From NCBI RefSeq assembly GCF_015704895.1, contig NZ_JADQWB010000013.1, positions 1 to 64,000 on the forward strand: a DNA stretch of 64,000 nt, given 5' to 3'. Positions 1 to 7,738 of this stretch are shown here, piece after piece (the stretch's first letter is position 1; each line of letters starts with the position of its first letter). A model generated the notes under the pieces. The model was not told the origin of the DNA and ran no database searches. It saw nothing but the letters and a program-made list of their open reading frames with translations. This DNA comes from Agrobacterium leguminum. Its GTDB lineage: Bacteria > Pseudomonadota > Alphaproteobacteria > Rhizobiales > Rhizobiaceae. The position numbers and the translations under genes are program-made.

Positions 1-1718
1 CGGTGCGTCTGGCGCAGGGGTCGTCGGATCGCAACCACATCAACGACTGGGCGCGGCGTTTTTCCTATGTCTCGGGCCAGCGTGCGGGTGCCGACTGGAA
101 TTTCGAGACGCCGGGCATGGTGCCGGGCACGATGACGCCGTCGCTGGTGCAGATGCCGGATGCGACGAAGCGCGAGCTTTACGAATATCCGGCTCGCATC
201 AAGACGGTGGAAGAGGCCGAGCGCGCGCAAAAACTGCGCACCCAGTCCATCGAAGCCGATCATGACCGGGTTTTCGGTTCGTCGACCGCGCGTATTCTGG
301 AGGCCGGCCGCCGCTTCACGCCTTACGAGGTCGCCCATCCCGAACACGCCTATGAAGAGCATGTGATTATCCGGGCAAGCCACAATATCGTCGACCTCTC
401 CTATGAGACCAATGGCAACGAACCGGAATACCGCAATCACTTCGAGGCGATCCCCGCCCGTGTGCCGCTGACGCCGCACCGGTCAACGAAACGCCCGCGC
501 ATCGAAGGCACGCAGGTGGCGATCGTCGCCGGCCCTGAAGGTGAGGAAATCCATCCTGACCAATATGGCCGCATCAAGCTGTGGTTCCCGTGGGACCGCA
601 AGGCGAAGAAGGATGGCACGGATACGTGCTGGGTGCGGGTCAGCCAGGCATGGGGCGGCGGCACATGGGGTGCGCAGGTCATTCCGCGCATCGGCATGGA
701 GGTGATGGTCGCCTTTGTCGATGGCGACCCGGATAAGCCGCTCGTCATCGGCGTGGTCAACAATCCGGCCAATTCCGTGCCTTACGACCTGCCGGCCAAC
801 AAGACACGTATGGTGCTGCGTTCCAACAGCCACAAGGGCGACGGTTTCAACGAAATCACCTTCGAGGATGAGGCCGGCAAGGAGAACCAGTTCTTCCACG
901 CCCAGAAGGACCAGACGACGCGGGTATTGAATGACCGGACCAAGCGCATCGACCGGCATGAGGTCGCCTCGGTCGGCGGCAACCGCGCGGTGGAAGTTTC
1001 CGGCAACCAGAAACACGAGATCGGCGGCTCGGTGAACACCGTCGTCGGCGGCACGGGGCCGATGGCGATGATGGCGATGGCGGGCGTGCAGGCGCTCTCC
1101 GGGCAGACGGCGGGGTTGCTTTCGCAGGCCGCCCAGATCGCCGGCGGCGGTGGCCCGGGTGTCGCTGCCTTCGCCACCACGCTCGCCTCATCCGCACTCG
1201 GCTTCCTCGGCGCAGGCGGTCTTTCCTCGCGTGAGGGTGTCGTTTCCGGCTCAAGCCCGCGCGCGGATGCGGGCACGGCGCTTGCGGGTTCCGGTTCGGG
1301 CGTCGGTTCCGATGCTTCGGGATTGTTTCCGCTGCCGGGCATCATGAACACGATCATCGGGGCGTTTCAGTCCACATCCGTTGGAGTGGCGAAGGCTGAG
1401 CAGGTCGGGGTCAGCAAGGTTACGAATGTAGGCCAGACGTCGCTGGAGAGCGTCGGAAAGACAAAGAAGACAACCGTTGGAGAGCGTTACGAAATAAACG
1501 TTGGCAAAGCCATTTTTACGCAAACTGAAAATCACACGGTGATCGTTAGCGACAAAATAGTGCTTGCCGCGCCCGGTGGTGTCATCGAGATCAACAAAAA
1601 CGGGGTGTTTATCAAGGCAACCAAGTTCGAGGTCAAAGCAAATGCTGTGAACTTCAAGCGGGGCAGTGCCGGCAAAAGCACGAACAAACCTTTTGCTGAA
1701 GACTGCTCGAAGAAGTAG
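1..1718 (+). CDS. vgrG: Type VI secretion spike protein VgrG, 5'-truncated by the window edge
   Basis: The frame is open from the first bases, so the N-terminal gp27-like part lies outside the window. The visible 571 residues hold the end of the gp44-like region and the OB-fold/gp5 region (HPDQYGRIKLWFPWDR near residues 181-196, then WVRVSQAWGGGTWGAQVIPR), which is the VgrG signature. A repetitive beta-helix tail with spaced Val and Gly follows. An Ala/Gly/Ser-rich insert at about residues 345-455 interrupts the tail before a DUF2345-like beta repeat resumes. The trimer forms the puncturing spike on the Hcp tube. The downstream adaptor, effector, immunity and PAAR genes are its cargo module. 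The DNA becomes visibly more AT-rich from about 1380, which suggests exchange of the 3' end together with the cargo genes. Confidence 0.95.
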   Translation, partial: VRLAQGSSDRNHINDWARRFSYVSGQRAGADWNFETPGMVPGTMTPSLVQMPDATKRELYEYPARIKTVEEAERAQKLRTQSIEADHDRVFGSSTARILEAGRRFTPYEVAHPEHAYEEHVIIRASHNIVDLSYETNGNEPEYRNHFEAIPARVPLTPHRSTKRPRIEGTQVAIVAGPEGEEIHPDQYGRIKLWFPWDRKAKKDGTDTCWVRVSQAWGGGTWGAQVIPRIGMEVMVAFVDGDPDKPLVIGVVNNPANSVPYDLPANKTRMVLRSNSHKGDGFNEITFEDEAGKENQFFHAQKDQTTRVLNDRTKRIDRHEVASVGGNRAVEVSGNQKHEIGGSVNTVVGGTGPMAMMAMAGVQALSGQTAGLLSQAAQIAGGGGPGVAAFATTLASSALGFLGAGGLSSREGVVSGSSPRADAGTALAGSGSGVGSDASGLFPLPGIMNTIIGAFQSTSVGVAKAEQVGVSKVTNVGQTSLESVGKTKKTTVGERYEINVGKAIFTQTENHTVIVSDKIVLAAPGGVIEINKNGVFIKATKFEVKANAVNFKRGSAGKSTNKPFAEDCSKK

Positions 1719-1726
1719 GGGTTGGC

Positions 1727-2323
1727 GTGGAACTCAATAGCGAGAAGAGGCAGGAAGTTCTTTCCAAACTTCGGGAGGAGCAGGGGAGTGGGGGAACTAC
1801 TCGCCTTTATGCCGTTGTCGATGCGTCCCGGGCGCCCATGATTATTCCACCAGCACTTCAAGCCATGACGGACAAGGTCGCATGTCTTTACAGAGGCAAC
1901 GCGCTTGAGGAGTTTGGAGACGATACGGCTTGGGTCGCAGAAATGACATCTGACGAAAGCGTGTTGCAGTGGCTTATCGACAATGGCTTTGGCAAACGCT
2001 GGTCAATTTTTCTGCGAACGTCGCATGCATTGGAGGATGTTGTTCGGCATTTGAGGAAATTTACGATGGTCAAAGATAGTGAGGGGACTATTCACTTCTT
2101 TCGTTATTACGACCCACGAACGCTGCGCCAATATCTGCCAGTCCTAACATCAGAGCAGGCCGCTGTTTTTTTCAACGGAATTGAGTGTTTTTATTGTGAA
2201 AACGACCTGAAGGCGGGAGAATTCCTCAAGTTCCGCTTTGGAAATGGCATTGTACATCGTGAGATCGTTTTGCCTTCCGGAGGCGCAGGTCAGGCAAAGG
2301 CAGTTGAGAGGGCATTATCATGA
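1727..2323 (+). CDS. DUF4123 effector-loading adaptor (Tap/TEC family)
   Basis: 198-residue soluble protein starting at GTG 1727, 8 bp after the vgrG stop, with an AGGGG stretch just upstream. The pattern LYAVVDASRAP, then WAxxM...LxWLIDNGFGKRWSIFL, then FRYYDPRTLRQYLPVL fits DUF4123. Proteins of this family bind an effector and load it on the tail of a cognate VgrG without being secreted themselves. Its position directly between vgrG and a toxin-like gene supports this role. It overlaps the next gene by 4 bp (ATGA), so the two are translationally coupled. The family call rests on motif recognition; partner specificity is inferred from order. Confidence 0.85.
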   Translation: MELNSEKRQEVLSKLREEQGSGGTTRLYAVVDASRAPMIIPPALQAMTDKVACLYRGNALEEFGDDTAWVAEMTSDESVLQWLIDNGFGKRWSIFLRTSHALEDVVRHLRKFTMVKDSEGTIHFFRYYDPRTLRQYLPVLTSEQAAVFFNGIECFYCENDLKAGEFLKFRFGNGIVHREIVLPSGGAGQAKAVERALS

Positions 2324-2799
2324 TCATTGAATTCGATCCGCGTCAGATGAATGCGATGCTGCATGATGACGACGATTTTACGAATTATTTCACCAGAGAA
2401 GTGATGCCAAAGCATCTACCCAGTTTCGCTGATATGGCGGGGTCGCCCCAGGCTACCGAAATGACACGCTGGGGCAGACGCTATGCGGAGCATTTCGGCT
2501 TTTCCGACCCAGTTTATCAAATTCACTTTGTCGTTTTGATGTGGCGGATCGGCCCGGATTTCTTTCTCTTCGAACCGTATAAATCCATCCTGGGTGACCG
2601 AAGCCAAACCGAGGAACAACGTATCGAGCGCTGTAACCTTGAGCCAACCATGAGCCAGGAGGGAAATGCGATTGCGCGGAGCGACAATGCCTTCTGGTTC
2701 CCGCAATATATGAAGAACAACATTCTCGGCGTCCCTTATGACGACATCGAGGAGGAGTTCGAGCGTGAGCGTGCTGCCAAGGCGAGAGACGTTCAATGA
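2320..2799 (+). CDS. Uncharacterised T6SS-cargo protein between adaptor and effector
   Basis: 159 residues, no signal peptide or membrane segment, acidic at both ends (DDDDF near residue 16, EEEFERE near residue 145). I do not recognise a family. Conserved-looking features are an aromatic stretch (YQIHFVVLMWRIGPDFFLFEPY, split around residues 66-88) and a Trp-Phe-Pro motif near residue 128. The start overlaps the DUF4123 gene by 4 bp and its stop overlaps the effector start by 4 bp, so the three products should be made in similar amounts. That coupling suggests a second chaperone or an accessory to the effector. An effector of its own is the alternative. Confidence 0.7.
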   Translation: MIIEFDPRQMNAMLHDDDDFTNYFTREVMPKHLPSFADMAGSPQATEMTRWGRRYAEHFGFSDPVYQIHFVVLMWRIGPDFFLFEPYKSILGDRSQTEEQRIERCNLEPTMSQEGNAIARSDNAFWFPQYMKNNILGVPYDDIEEEFERERAAKARDVQ

Positions 2800-3719
2800 G
2801 CCAGCATCTTGATGATCTCGTCAATGTTCCGGATACACGCGAGCTTGAACTGGCCCGTCGTGATCTGGACATGCTGAACCAGCGCTATACCGAAATCGCG
2901 AAAGAAGCGGGCTGGCTGGCTGCTTCGTCCGTTCCCGTGGTGGGCGGTGTCGTGGATGTTGCGAGCGCCATTGGAAACGCCTGGACCGGCAACTGGGCGG
3001 ATGCCGGGCTTGATCTGGTCGGTCTTATTCCTGTCTGGGGTGATGGGGCCAAGGCCGCTGCCAAAGGCACCAAGATTGCGCGGTATGCCGAAAAACTGAT
3101 GAGTCAGGTTGCTGCCGCCCAGCGCAAGGTCAAAGCGCTCGAAGACCATGTACGAAAGTCGGCAGCGGCATCGAAGTATTGGGCTTCCAAGCGCGGCGAA
3201 GCATACCGCAAGCTTCAGGAAGATTTGAGAAAATGCAATACGAAGGCATGCCGCCAGAAAAAGATCGACGAATATAAGAACGGCGGCAAATACAAGAACA
3301 TTCCACGGGAGGGGAAGTGGTCTGGAGAGCCGGGCAACAGCAAGTGGTCCCCGGAACCGGGGACACCGGCCGATAAGGCGCTGAAAGAATATGGACAGGA
3401 TGGCGTTCAATACCGAAATGGTAAGCCCGATTTCTCGCCCTTCAGCCAAAAAGGCCCGGACGGCAAACCCATCGAAGCACGAATCCCTGATATGCAGGGT
3501 AACCACGCCGCGCGAAATGGCGATTTCGGGCAAGCGAGAACAGCGATGAAAGAAAGGTATGGCAGCTGGAACGCTTCCAAAATGGAGGATGGTTACACAT
3601 GGCACCACAATGAAGATACATCAACGATGCAGCTTGTTGATGAACGAATCCATGCCGTAAAGTCGGGTGGGGGTGCACATACCGGTGGCGCTTCAGCAGT
3701 AAAAGACCCTGCCTATTGA
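2796..3719 (+). CDS. T6SS effector with C-terminal WHH-type HNH/EndoVII nuclease domain
   Basis: 307 residues. The N-terminal part (about residues 40-105) is a Gly/Ala/Val-rich hydrophobic region (SSVPVVGGVVDVASAIGNAW, then GLIPVWGDGAKAAAKG), typical of the linker or pre-toxin region in polymorphic toxins. A charged helical middle (about 105-165) follows. The C-terminus carries the WHH signature: TWHHNEDTSTMQLVDERIH at about 268-286, then a further His and Gly-Gly near 295-298, the expected metal-binding and catalytic residues of this nuclease clan. Predicted action is DNA (possibly RNA) cleavage in a neighbouring cell after VgrG-dependent delivery. The next gene resembles SUKH immunity proteins, which commonly accompany such nucleases. 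Delivery by T6SS is inferred from the vgrG, DUF4123 and PAAR context. Confidence 0.85.
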   Translation: MSQHLDDLVNVPDTRELELARRDLDMLNQRYTEIAKEAGWLAASSVPVVGGVVDVASAIGNAWTGNWADAGLDLVGLIPVWGDGAKAAAKGTKIARYAEKLMSQVAAAQRKVKALEDHVRKSAAASKYWASKRGEAYRKLQEDLRKCNTKACRQKKIDEYKNGGKYKNIPREGKWSGEPGNSKWSPEPGTPADKALKEYGQDGVQYRNGKPDFSPFSQKGPDGKPIEARIPDMQGNHAARNGDFGQARTAMKERYGSWNASKMEDGYTWHHNEDTSTMQLVDERIHAVKSGGGAHTGGASAVKDPAY

Positions 3720-3729
3720 GGAAAATATT

Positions 3730-4260
3730 ATGAGCGTTACTTTGGATGAAGCAATCGCCAGAATGCAGGAAACGGGCGATTGGTCTTTTGAGGAAGACTC
3801 TCTCTGGTCTGCCCAAGACATTCTCGAATTTGAGGACTACACCTCATTGTCAGTGCCGGAGCAGCTTGTTGCGGTTCTCATGCGCTATGGCTGGAACGGC
3901 TTCGAACAACCCGATATCTACGCAAATTTTATTGTGACGTATGAGGATGGCGCGCGTTCTGCGCACGAGGTCCAAGTCCTGGTTTCTGGCAAGAAGCGGT
4001 TTTATGATCGACACGACATGTTCATAAGCAACTCCACGTGGCCTGACCAGTTCACCTTGCCAATGATATTCTTCGGCACCGCTGACGGTGGGAACTCGTA
4101 TTTGTTGATGAATGGTCGAGATAAGACCGACAACCGAGTATGGCTGTGGGAGCAAGCGTCGGATCCCTTCGGCACGGGAAATAACACGCGCGGCCTGGGT
4201 CTCGCAGCCCCGTCTCTTTATGAGTTTTTCTACAATCTTAAAAAGGCCGACGAGATATAA
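3730..4260 (+). CDS. Probable SMI1/KNR4 (SUKH) family immunity protein
   Basis: 176 residues, acidic, no signal peptide, starting 10 bp after the effector stop. The C-terminal half has the SUKH-like pattern: a hydrophobic strand, then FFGTADGGNSYLLMN (about 117-131), then VWLWEQASDPFGTGNNTRGL (about 138-157) and a final Tyr/Phe-rich helix. SUKH proteins bind and neutralise nuclease toxins. Placement directly after the WHH nuclease gene is the main functional evidence. It abuts the next gene (stop at 4260, ATG at 4261), so they are co-transcribed. Confidence 0.75.
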   Translation: MSVTLDEAIARMQETGDWSFEEDSLWSAQDILEFEDYTSLSVPEQLVAVLMRYGWNGFEQPDIYANFIVTYEDGARSAHEVQVLVSGKKRFYDRHDMFISNSTWPDQFTLPMIFFGTADGGNSYLLMNGRDKTDNRVWLWEQASDPFGTGNNTRGLGLAAPSLYEFFYNLKKADEI

Positions 4261-5049
4261 ATGCTTGGTCTGCACGAAAAATGGCGAGCAACCTTCATCG
4301 AATCCTGGCCGGACGAAGTGTGCGAGTTGGGATTGCCCTTCGAGCAGTTGCTTATTTCGGAGCAGGATCGCGCCGCGATAGGAAGTAGAACTGCGGCTTT
4401 CCGCGAGCTGTTCGACATAGATGAACTCACCCAGCTATCAGATGAATTTCGCATAGGCATAGATGCCAAAACGGCGGTTTTCAAAGACGGTGCTCATTTT
4501 CGCTTCGGTGGATGCAGTTTCAAGCAGCCCGGACAATACCAAAAGGGGCCGATCTTCAACAGCGCCCAACTCATGTCTCATATATTGCGGGATAACCCCC
4601 GTGTGGCGGGACTTCTTGCCAGTTCACTTCAAGATAAATTTGACGTTTGCATGTTCATACGGCCTTGGAAAGACATTCCCAAATGGTCTGAGTTCAGGCT
4701 CTTCATGAAAAACCGGGAATTCCTCGGCGCTTCGCAGTATTTTCATACGGCTTTTTTTCCTGAGATAGAGGCAAATGCCAAATCCATCGCGGCAGCTCTG
4801 GTGGATTTTGCGGACCGTTTCAGGGAGGTCGCTCATATTGATGATGCTATCGTCGATATTTACCTGAAACCCGGCGATGTCGCCGGATTTGAAGCTGTGC
4901 TTCTGGATATTAACCCGCTCATCGTGCGGTCCGACCCGTGCCTTTTTCAATGGAGGAACGGGGGGGATTTTGACAGGGGGCTACGCTTCCGGGGCGGGAA
5001 TAATCGAGTGCTCGCCATAGCACCGTTGCCTTTTACACGTGCGGCTTGA
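4261..5049 (+). CDS. CDC123/D123-like protein (predicted ATP-grasp enzyme)
   Basis: 262 residues. The centre and C-terminus match the D123 pattern: a basic strand (FIRPWKDIP, about 132-140), EFRLFMKNREFLGASQYF (about 144-161), VDIYL (198-202), LLDINPL (214-220) and SDPCLFQW (224-231). In eukaryotes CDC123 assembles the translation factor eIF2 and has an ATP-grasp fold; the Asp and Asn of DINP fit the metal/ATP site. Here it sits inside a T6SS cargo operon between the immunity gene and PAAR. It could be a second effector that modifies a target protein, or an immunity or modification factor. No partner can be identified. Biochemical role unknown. Confidence 0.75.
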   Translation: MLGLHEKWRATFIESWPDEVCELGLPFEQLLISEQDRAAIGSRTAAFRELFDIDELTQLSDEFRIGIDAKTAVFKDGAHFRFGGCSFKQPGQYQKGPIFNSAQLMSHILRDNPRVAGLLASSLQDKFDVCMFIRPWKDIPKWSEFRLFMKNREFLGASQYFHTAFFPEIEANAKSIAAALVDFADRFREVAHIDDAIVDIYLKPGDVAGFEAVLLDINPLIVRSDPCLFQWRNGGDFDRGLRFRGGNNRVLAIAPLPFTRAA

Positions 5050-5071
5050 TTTAGTTGAGAAGGAGGAGCCA

Positions 5072-5374
5072 ATGACCGCCAGCCCAGTCTCTCTTAAAGG
5101 CCACATGCATGTCTGCCCCAAGGTCGATCCCGGCCCAAGACCGCATGTTGGTGGTCCCGTCATCTCCACCCAACAGAGTTTTGTTACGGTTGAAGGAACG
5201 CCGGTCGCAACTGTCGGTGATACCTGTTTGTGCACGGGAGTTCCGACGACCGATACAATTACTGCCGGCTCGTCCTTTGCCGTTATTGATGGAAAGAAGA
5301 TAGTGCGGCAGGGGGATGCATGCGCGCATGGTGGAAGATTGGTGCAGGGAACCTCCTGGATTACGTTCGAGTAA
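5072..5374 (+). CDS. PAAR-repeat T6SS spike tip protein
   Basis: 100 residues, starting at ATG 5072 behind a strong AGGAGGAG ribosome site at 5061-5068. It has the Pro/Gly- and His/Cys-spaced PAAR pattern: HMHVCPKVDPGPRPHVGGPV near the start, then VATVGDTCLCTGVPTTDTIT, and a terminal CAHGGRLVQGT. PAAR proteins form the sharp conical tip that caps VgrG, with a bound metal held by His and Cys. It is the last gene of the cargo module; the next gene converges on it from the other strand 49 bp away. Confidence 0.9.
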   Translation: MTASPVSLKGHMHVCPKVDPGPRPHVGGPVISTQQSFVTVEGTPVATVGDTCLCTGVPTTDTITAGSSFAVIDGKKIVRQGDACAHGGRLVQGTSWITFE

Positions 5375-5422
5375 TCTGAAATACGGTGCCGTGACGACAA
5401 TCTGCCTCATGCAATTGTTTGA

Positions 5423-7396
5423 CTAGCGGAGCCTGTTTCTGCGTTTGCCATTGGAAATTCTGCCTCTAGTCACCTGCTCCGAAAGAAACGCACCGACATC
5501 CTCTTCCCGAAGCGGTGGCGCATAGATATAGCCCTGTACCAGCGTGGCGCCGAGGCCTTGGAGTGCGGTGAGCTCGGCTGGTGTTTCCACCCCTTCCACC
5601 ACGCATTCCAGCCCCATGTCGCGGCTGAGGGTGAGAAGGGATTTCACGATTTTGTAGCTGGCCGGTTTTTCGTGCAGGTCCGTCACGAAGCTGCGGTCGA
5701 TCTTGATTTTGGTCAGCGGCAATGCATGCAGTCGCGTCAGGCTGGAATAGCCGGTGCCGAAATCGTCCAGCGATATGCCGCAGCCGAGACGCCGCAGCAT
5801 TTCGACCGATTGCCTGACCTGTTCGAAATCATGGGCAAAAGCCGTCTCGGTAATTTCAAGGTCCAGCCGTCGTGCATCGAAGCTGCTGTTTTCGATGATG
5901 CCGAGCAGGGAAAGCACGCCCTCATGGGAATTGAGGTCCTGGGCCGAAAGGTTGAACGACAGGCGCAGGGAGGGTTCCCACTTGGCGGCGGAGGCGAGCG
6001 CCATCTTGAGAAGCGGCCGCGTCAGCGAACCGACGATGCCGGCCCGTTCCGCGATGGGGAAGAACTGGCAAGGCGGCACATGTGCGAGAAGCGGGCTGTG
6101 CCAGCGCGCCAGCGCTTCAAAACCTGCCGTCCTTCCGTCGCGTATATCGACGATCGGCTGGAATACGACCGAAAGCTCGTTTTCCATATCCCGCTGTTTG
6201 AGCAGGTGCTCGATGCGGGCTTCGATATTGATCTGCTTTTCGTGCTCCGCATCGAACAGAACGGCATCGCCACGCCGGGTTTTCTTGGCGTGGTAAAGGG
6301 CATAATCCGCCCTGTCGAAAAGCTGTTCAAGCGTTGAGGCGAGGTTCGGAAACACGGCAATTCCCATGGAAGCGGAAACATGCACGGTGCCTTCCGGCAT
6401 ATGGTACGGCGCCCTCAATTGCTCGGAGATCGCATTGGCATTTGCGACGAGTTGCGCGTCATCCGGTATGATCGGGGCGACGATGGCGAATTCGTCACCG
6501 CCCAGCCGAAAGGCCCTGCTGGCTTTCAGATTGGCGGTGAGGCGTTTGCTGACATTGACAAGCAGCCTGTCTCCCACGGAGTGGCCGTAAAGATCGTTAA
6601 CGGGCTTGAACCCGTCCAGATCGATGACACCCAACGCCAGCCGGGTTCCGTTGGCCTTGGCTTTTTCGAGCTCGGCCTCAAGGTGGGCGAAAAAGGCGCG
6701 GCGGTTGGGCAGTTCCGTCAGGCTGTCGATATTGGCAAGCAGCAGGTTTTCGTTGCTGAGCGCTTCCGTACGCTGTTGTGAAATGACCATGCGCTCGAAA
6801 TTGCGGTAGTTGGTCAGCAGAATGGACATCATGCCGGTGCAGACCAGCAAAACGTTGATGGCGATGGCAACAAAGGTCGGTTGCTGCGACGCCAGAAAGA
6901 AGGCGATGAAGGCGCCATTGACGATGAGCGTCACCATGAAGGCGGCCGAACGCACATACATCAGACAGAAAATGCAGGAAATGACGGTAATCGCCATATA
7001 GAAGGCGACGTGGGATTGCGTATAGGCATCCCCATAGGGCACCAGCAGAAAAGACCAGAGCGTGAATGCCATGGCGATGCCGGCAGCGAGGCGATTCGTG
7101 CGCCGAAGGGCTGCATGCGCCACCCGCGGTTCGGGATCCATGCCGCGCGTCCTCCACCAGAAGGCGACCCTGAGCGTGCAGCCGAGTGTGAAGAGGGCGG
7201 GAACTCCAACGGTGAGCCAAGGCGGCGCCAATCGTATGTGCGTCACGGCAAGCGCCCATGTGCTTGAAAGCAGGATGAAATACATCATCGGCATCTGTCG
7301 GGTGAAAGCGCGGTACTGTGCTTTCAGCAGATCAGGATTGTCGGACCGGACGGACATGAAGTCCTGCAGTTTTTGTGTGGCGGTCAGTATTTTCAT
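5423..7396 (-). CDS. Membrane-anchored GGDEF-EAL cyclic-di-GMP enzyme
   Basis: 657 residues. The N-terminus (about 35-195) holds several hydrophobic segments that form a membrane sensor. The GGDEF domain (about 220-375) has an intact LGGDEF at 298-303 but no RxxD product-inhibition site before it. The EAL domain (about 392-640) has EAL (427-429), NLSAQ, DLEITE, DDFGTG (544-549), KID (565-567) and EGVE. All residues needed for phosphodiesterase activity appear present, so both synthesis and breakdown of c-di-GMP are possible. It is a single-gene unit, transcribed divergently from the phosphatase genes. The signal sensed is unknown. Confidence 0.93.
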   Translation of the reverse strand: MKILTATQKLQDFMSVRSDNPDLLKAQYRAFTRQMPMMYFILLSSTWALAVTHIRLAPPWLTVGVPALFTLGCTLRVAFWWRTRGMDPEPRVAHAALRRTNRLAAGIAMAFTLWSFLLVPYGDAYTQSHVAFYMAITVISCIFCLMYVRSAAFMVTLIVNGAFIAFFLASQQPTFVAIAINVLLVCTGMMSILLTNYRNFERMVISQQRTEALSNENLLLANIDSLTELPNRRAFFAHLEAELEKAKANGTRLALGVIDLDGFKPVNDLYGHSVGDRLLVNVSKRLTANLKASRAFRLGGDEFAIVAPIIPDDAQLVANANAISEQLRAPYHMPEGTVHVSASMGIAVFPNLASTLEQLFDRADYALYHAKKTRRGDAVLFDAEHEKQINIEARIEHLLKQRDMENELSVVFQPIVDIRDGRTAGFEALARWHSPLLAHVPPCQFFPIAERAGIVGSLTRPLLKMALASAAKWEPSLRLSFNLSAQDLNSHEGVLSLLGIIENSSFDARRLDLEITETAFAHDFEQVRQSVEMLRRLGCGISLDDFGTGYSSLTRLHALPLTKIKIDRSFVTDLHEKPASYKIVKSLLTLSRDMGLECVVEGVETPAELTALQGLGATLVQGYIYAPPLREEDVGAFLSEQVTRGRISNGKRRNRLR

Positions 7397-7738
7397 TCAT
7401 GGCTCTTCAAATACAGAGCGGCATTCGTAACATAATTCCCGTTACATCATTGGAAATACACACGGTTAACCGACAGACAACTACATCAACCGCAAGATGC
7501 AGGCGCTTCGCTTCGCAACATTCCAATGTTTTCAGTATTAAATGTTTCCTGCGGGGATATTCCTGATGGGGGAGGAAGCCCTTTGCTTCATGCCATGAGT
7601 TGCGACGAATCCATTCAATTGGCATGATCGGCCCGCCCGCTTCCAATGTTCATCAGCTCCGTTTCAACGCCCCTTGAAAAGTTTGAACGCGCGTGCAATA
7701 TGAACGCGTGTTCAAACTTTGAGAAATGGTTCTTGCGC
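7397..7738. other. Intergenic region between the c-di-GMP gene and the phosphatase genes
   Basis: About 340 bp without a convincing gene. It must hold the promoters of both divergent units. Visible structure: GTAAC-N9-GTTAC near 7429-7447, an interrupted palindrome AACATT-CC-AATGTT at 7517-7530, and a 17-bp inverted repeat at 7678-7720, listed separately. The decamer TTCCAATGTT occurs at 7521 and again at 7641. Confidence 0.6.
7678..7720. promoter_or_regulatory. 17-bp inverted repeat upstream of the phosphatase genes, likely operator
   Basis: Arms AAAGTTTGAACGCGCGT (7678-7694) and ACGCGTGTTCAAACTTT (7704-7720) pair with one mismatch across a 9-bp spacer. The right arm is part of a smaller palindrome, TGAACGCGTGTTCA (7701-7714). 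The repeat ends 18 bp before the chosen start of the phosphatase gene at 7739, where a TetR/GntR-like repressor or an mRNA hairpin could act. No regulator gene lies next to it. Confidence 0.6.

Noticed and set aside
7521-7650. Direct repeat TTCCAATGTT at 7521 and 7641
   Set aside because: Ten bases, two copies, no symmetry with a promoter; too weak to call a regulatory pair.
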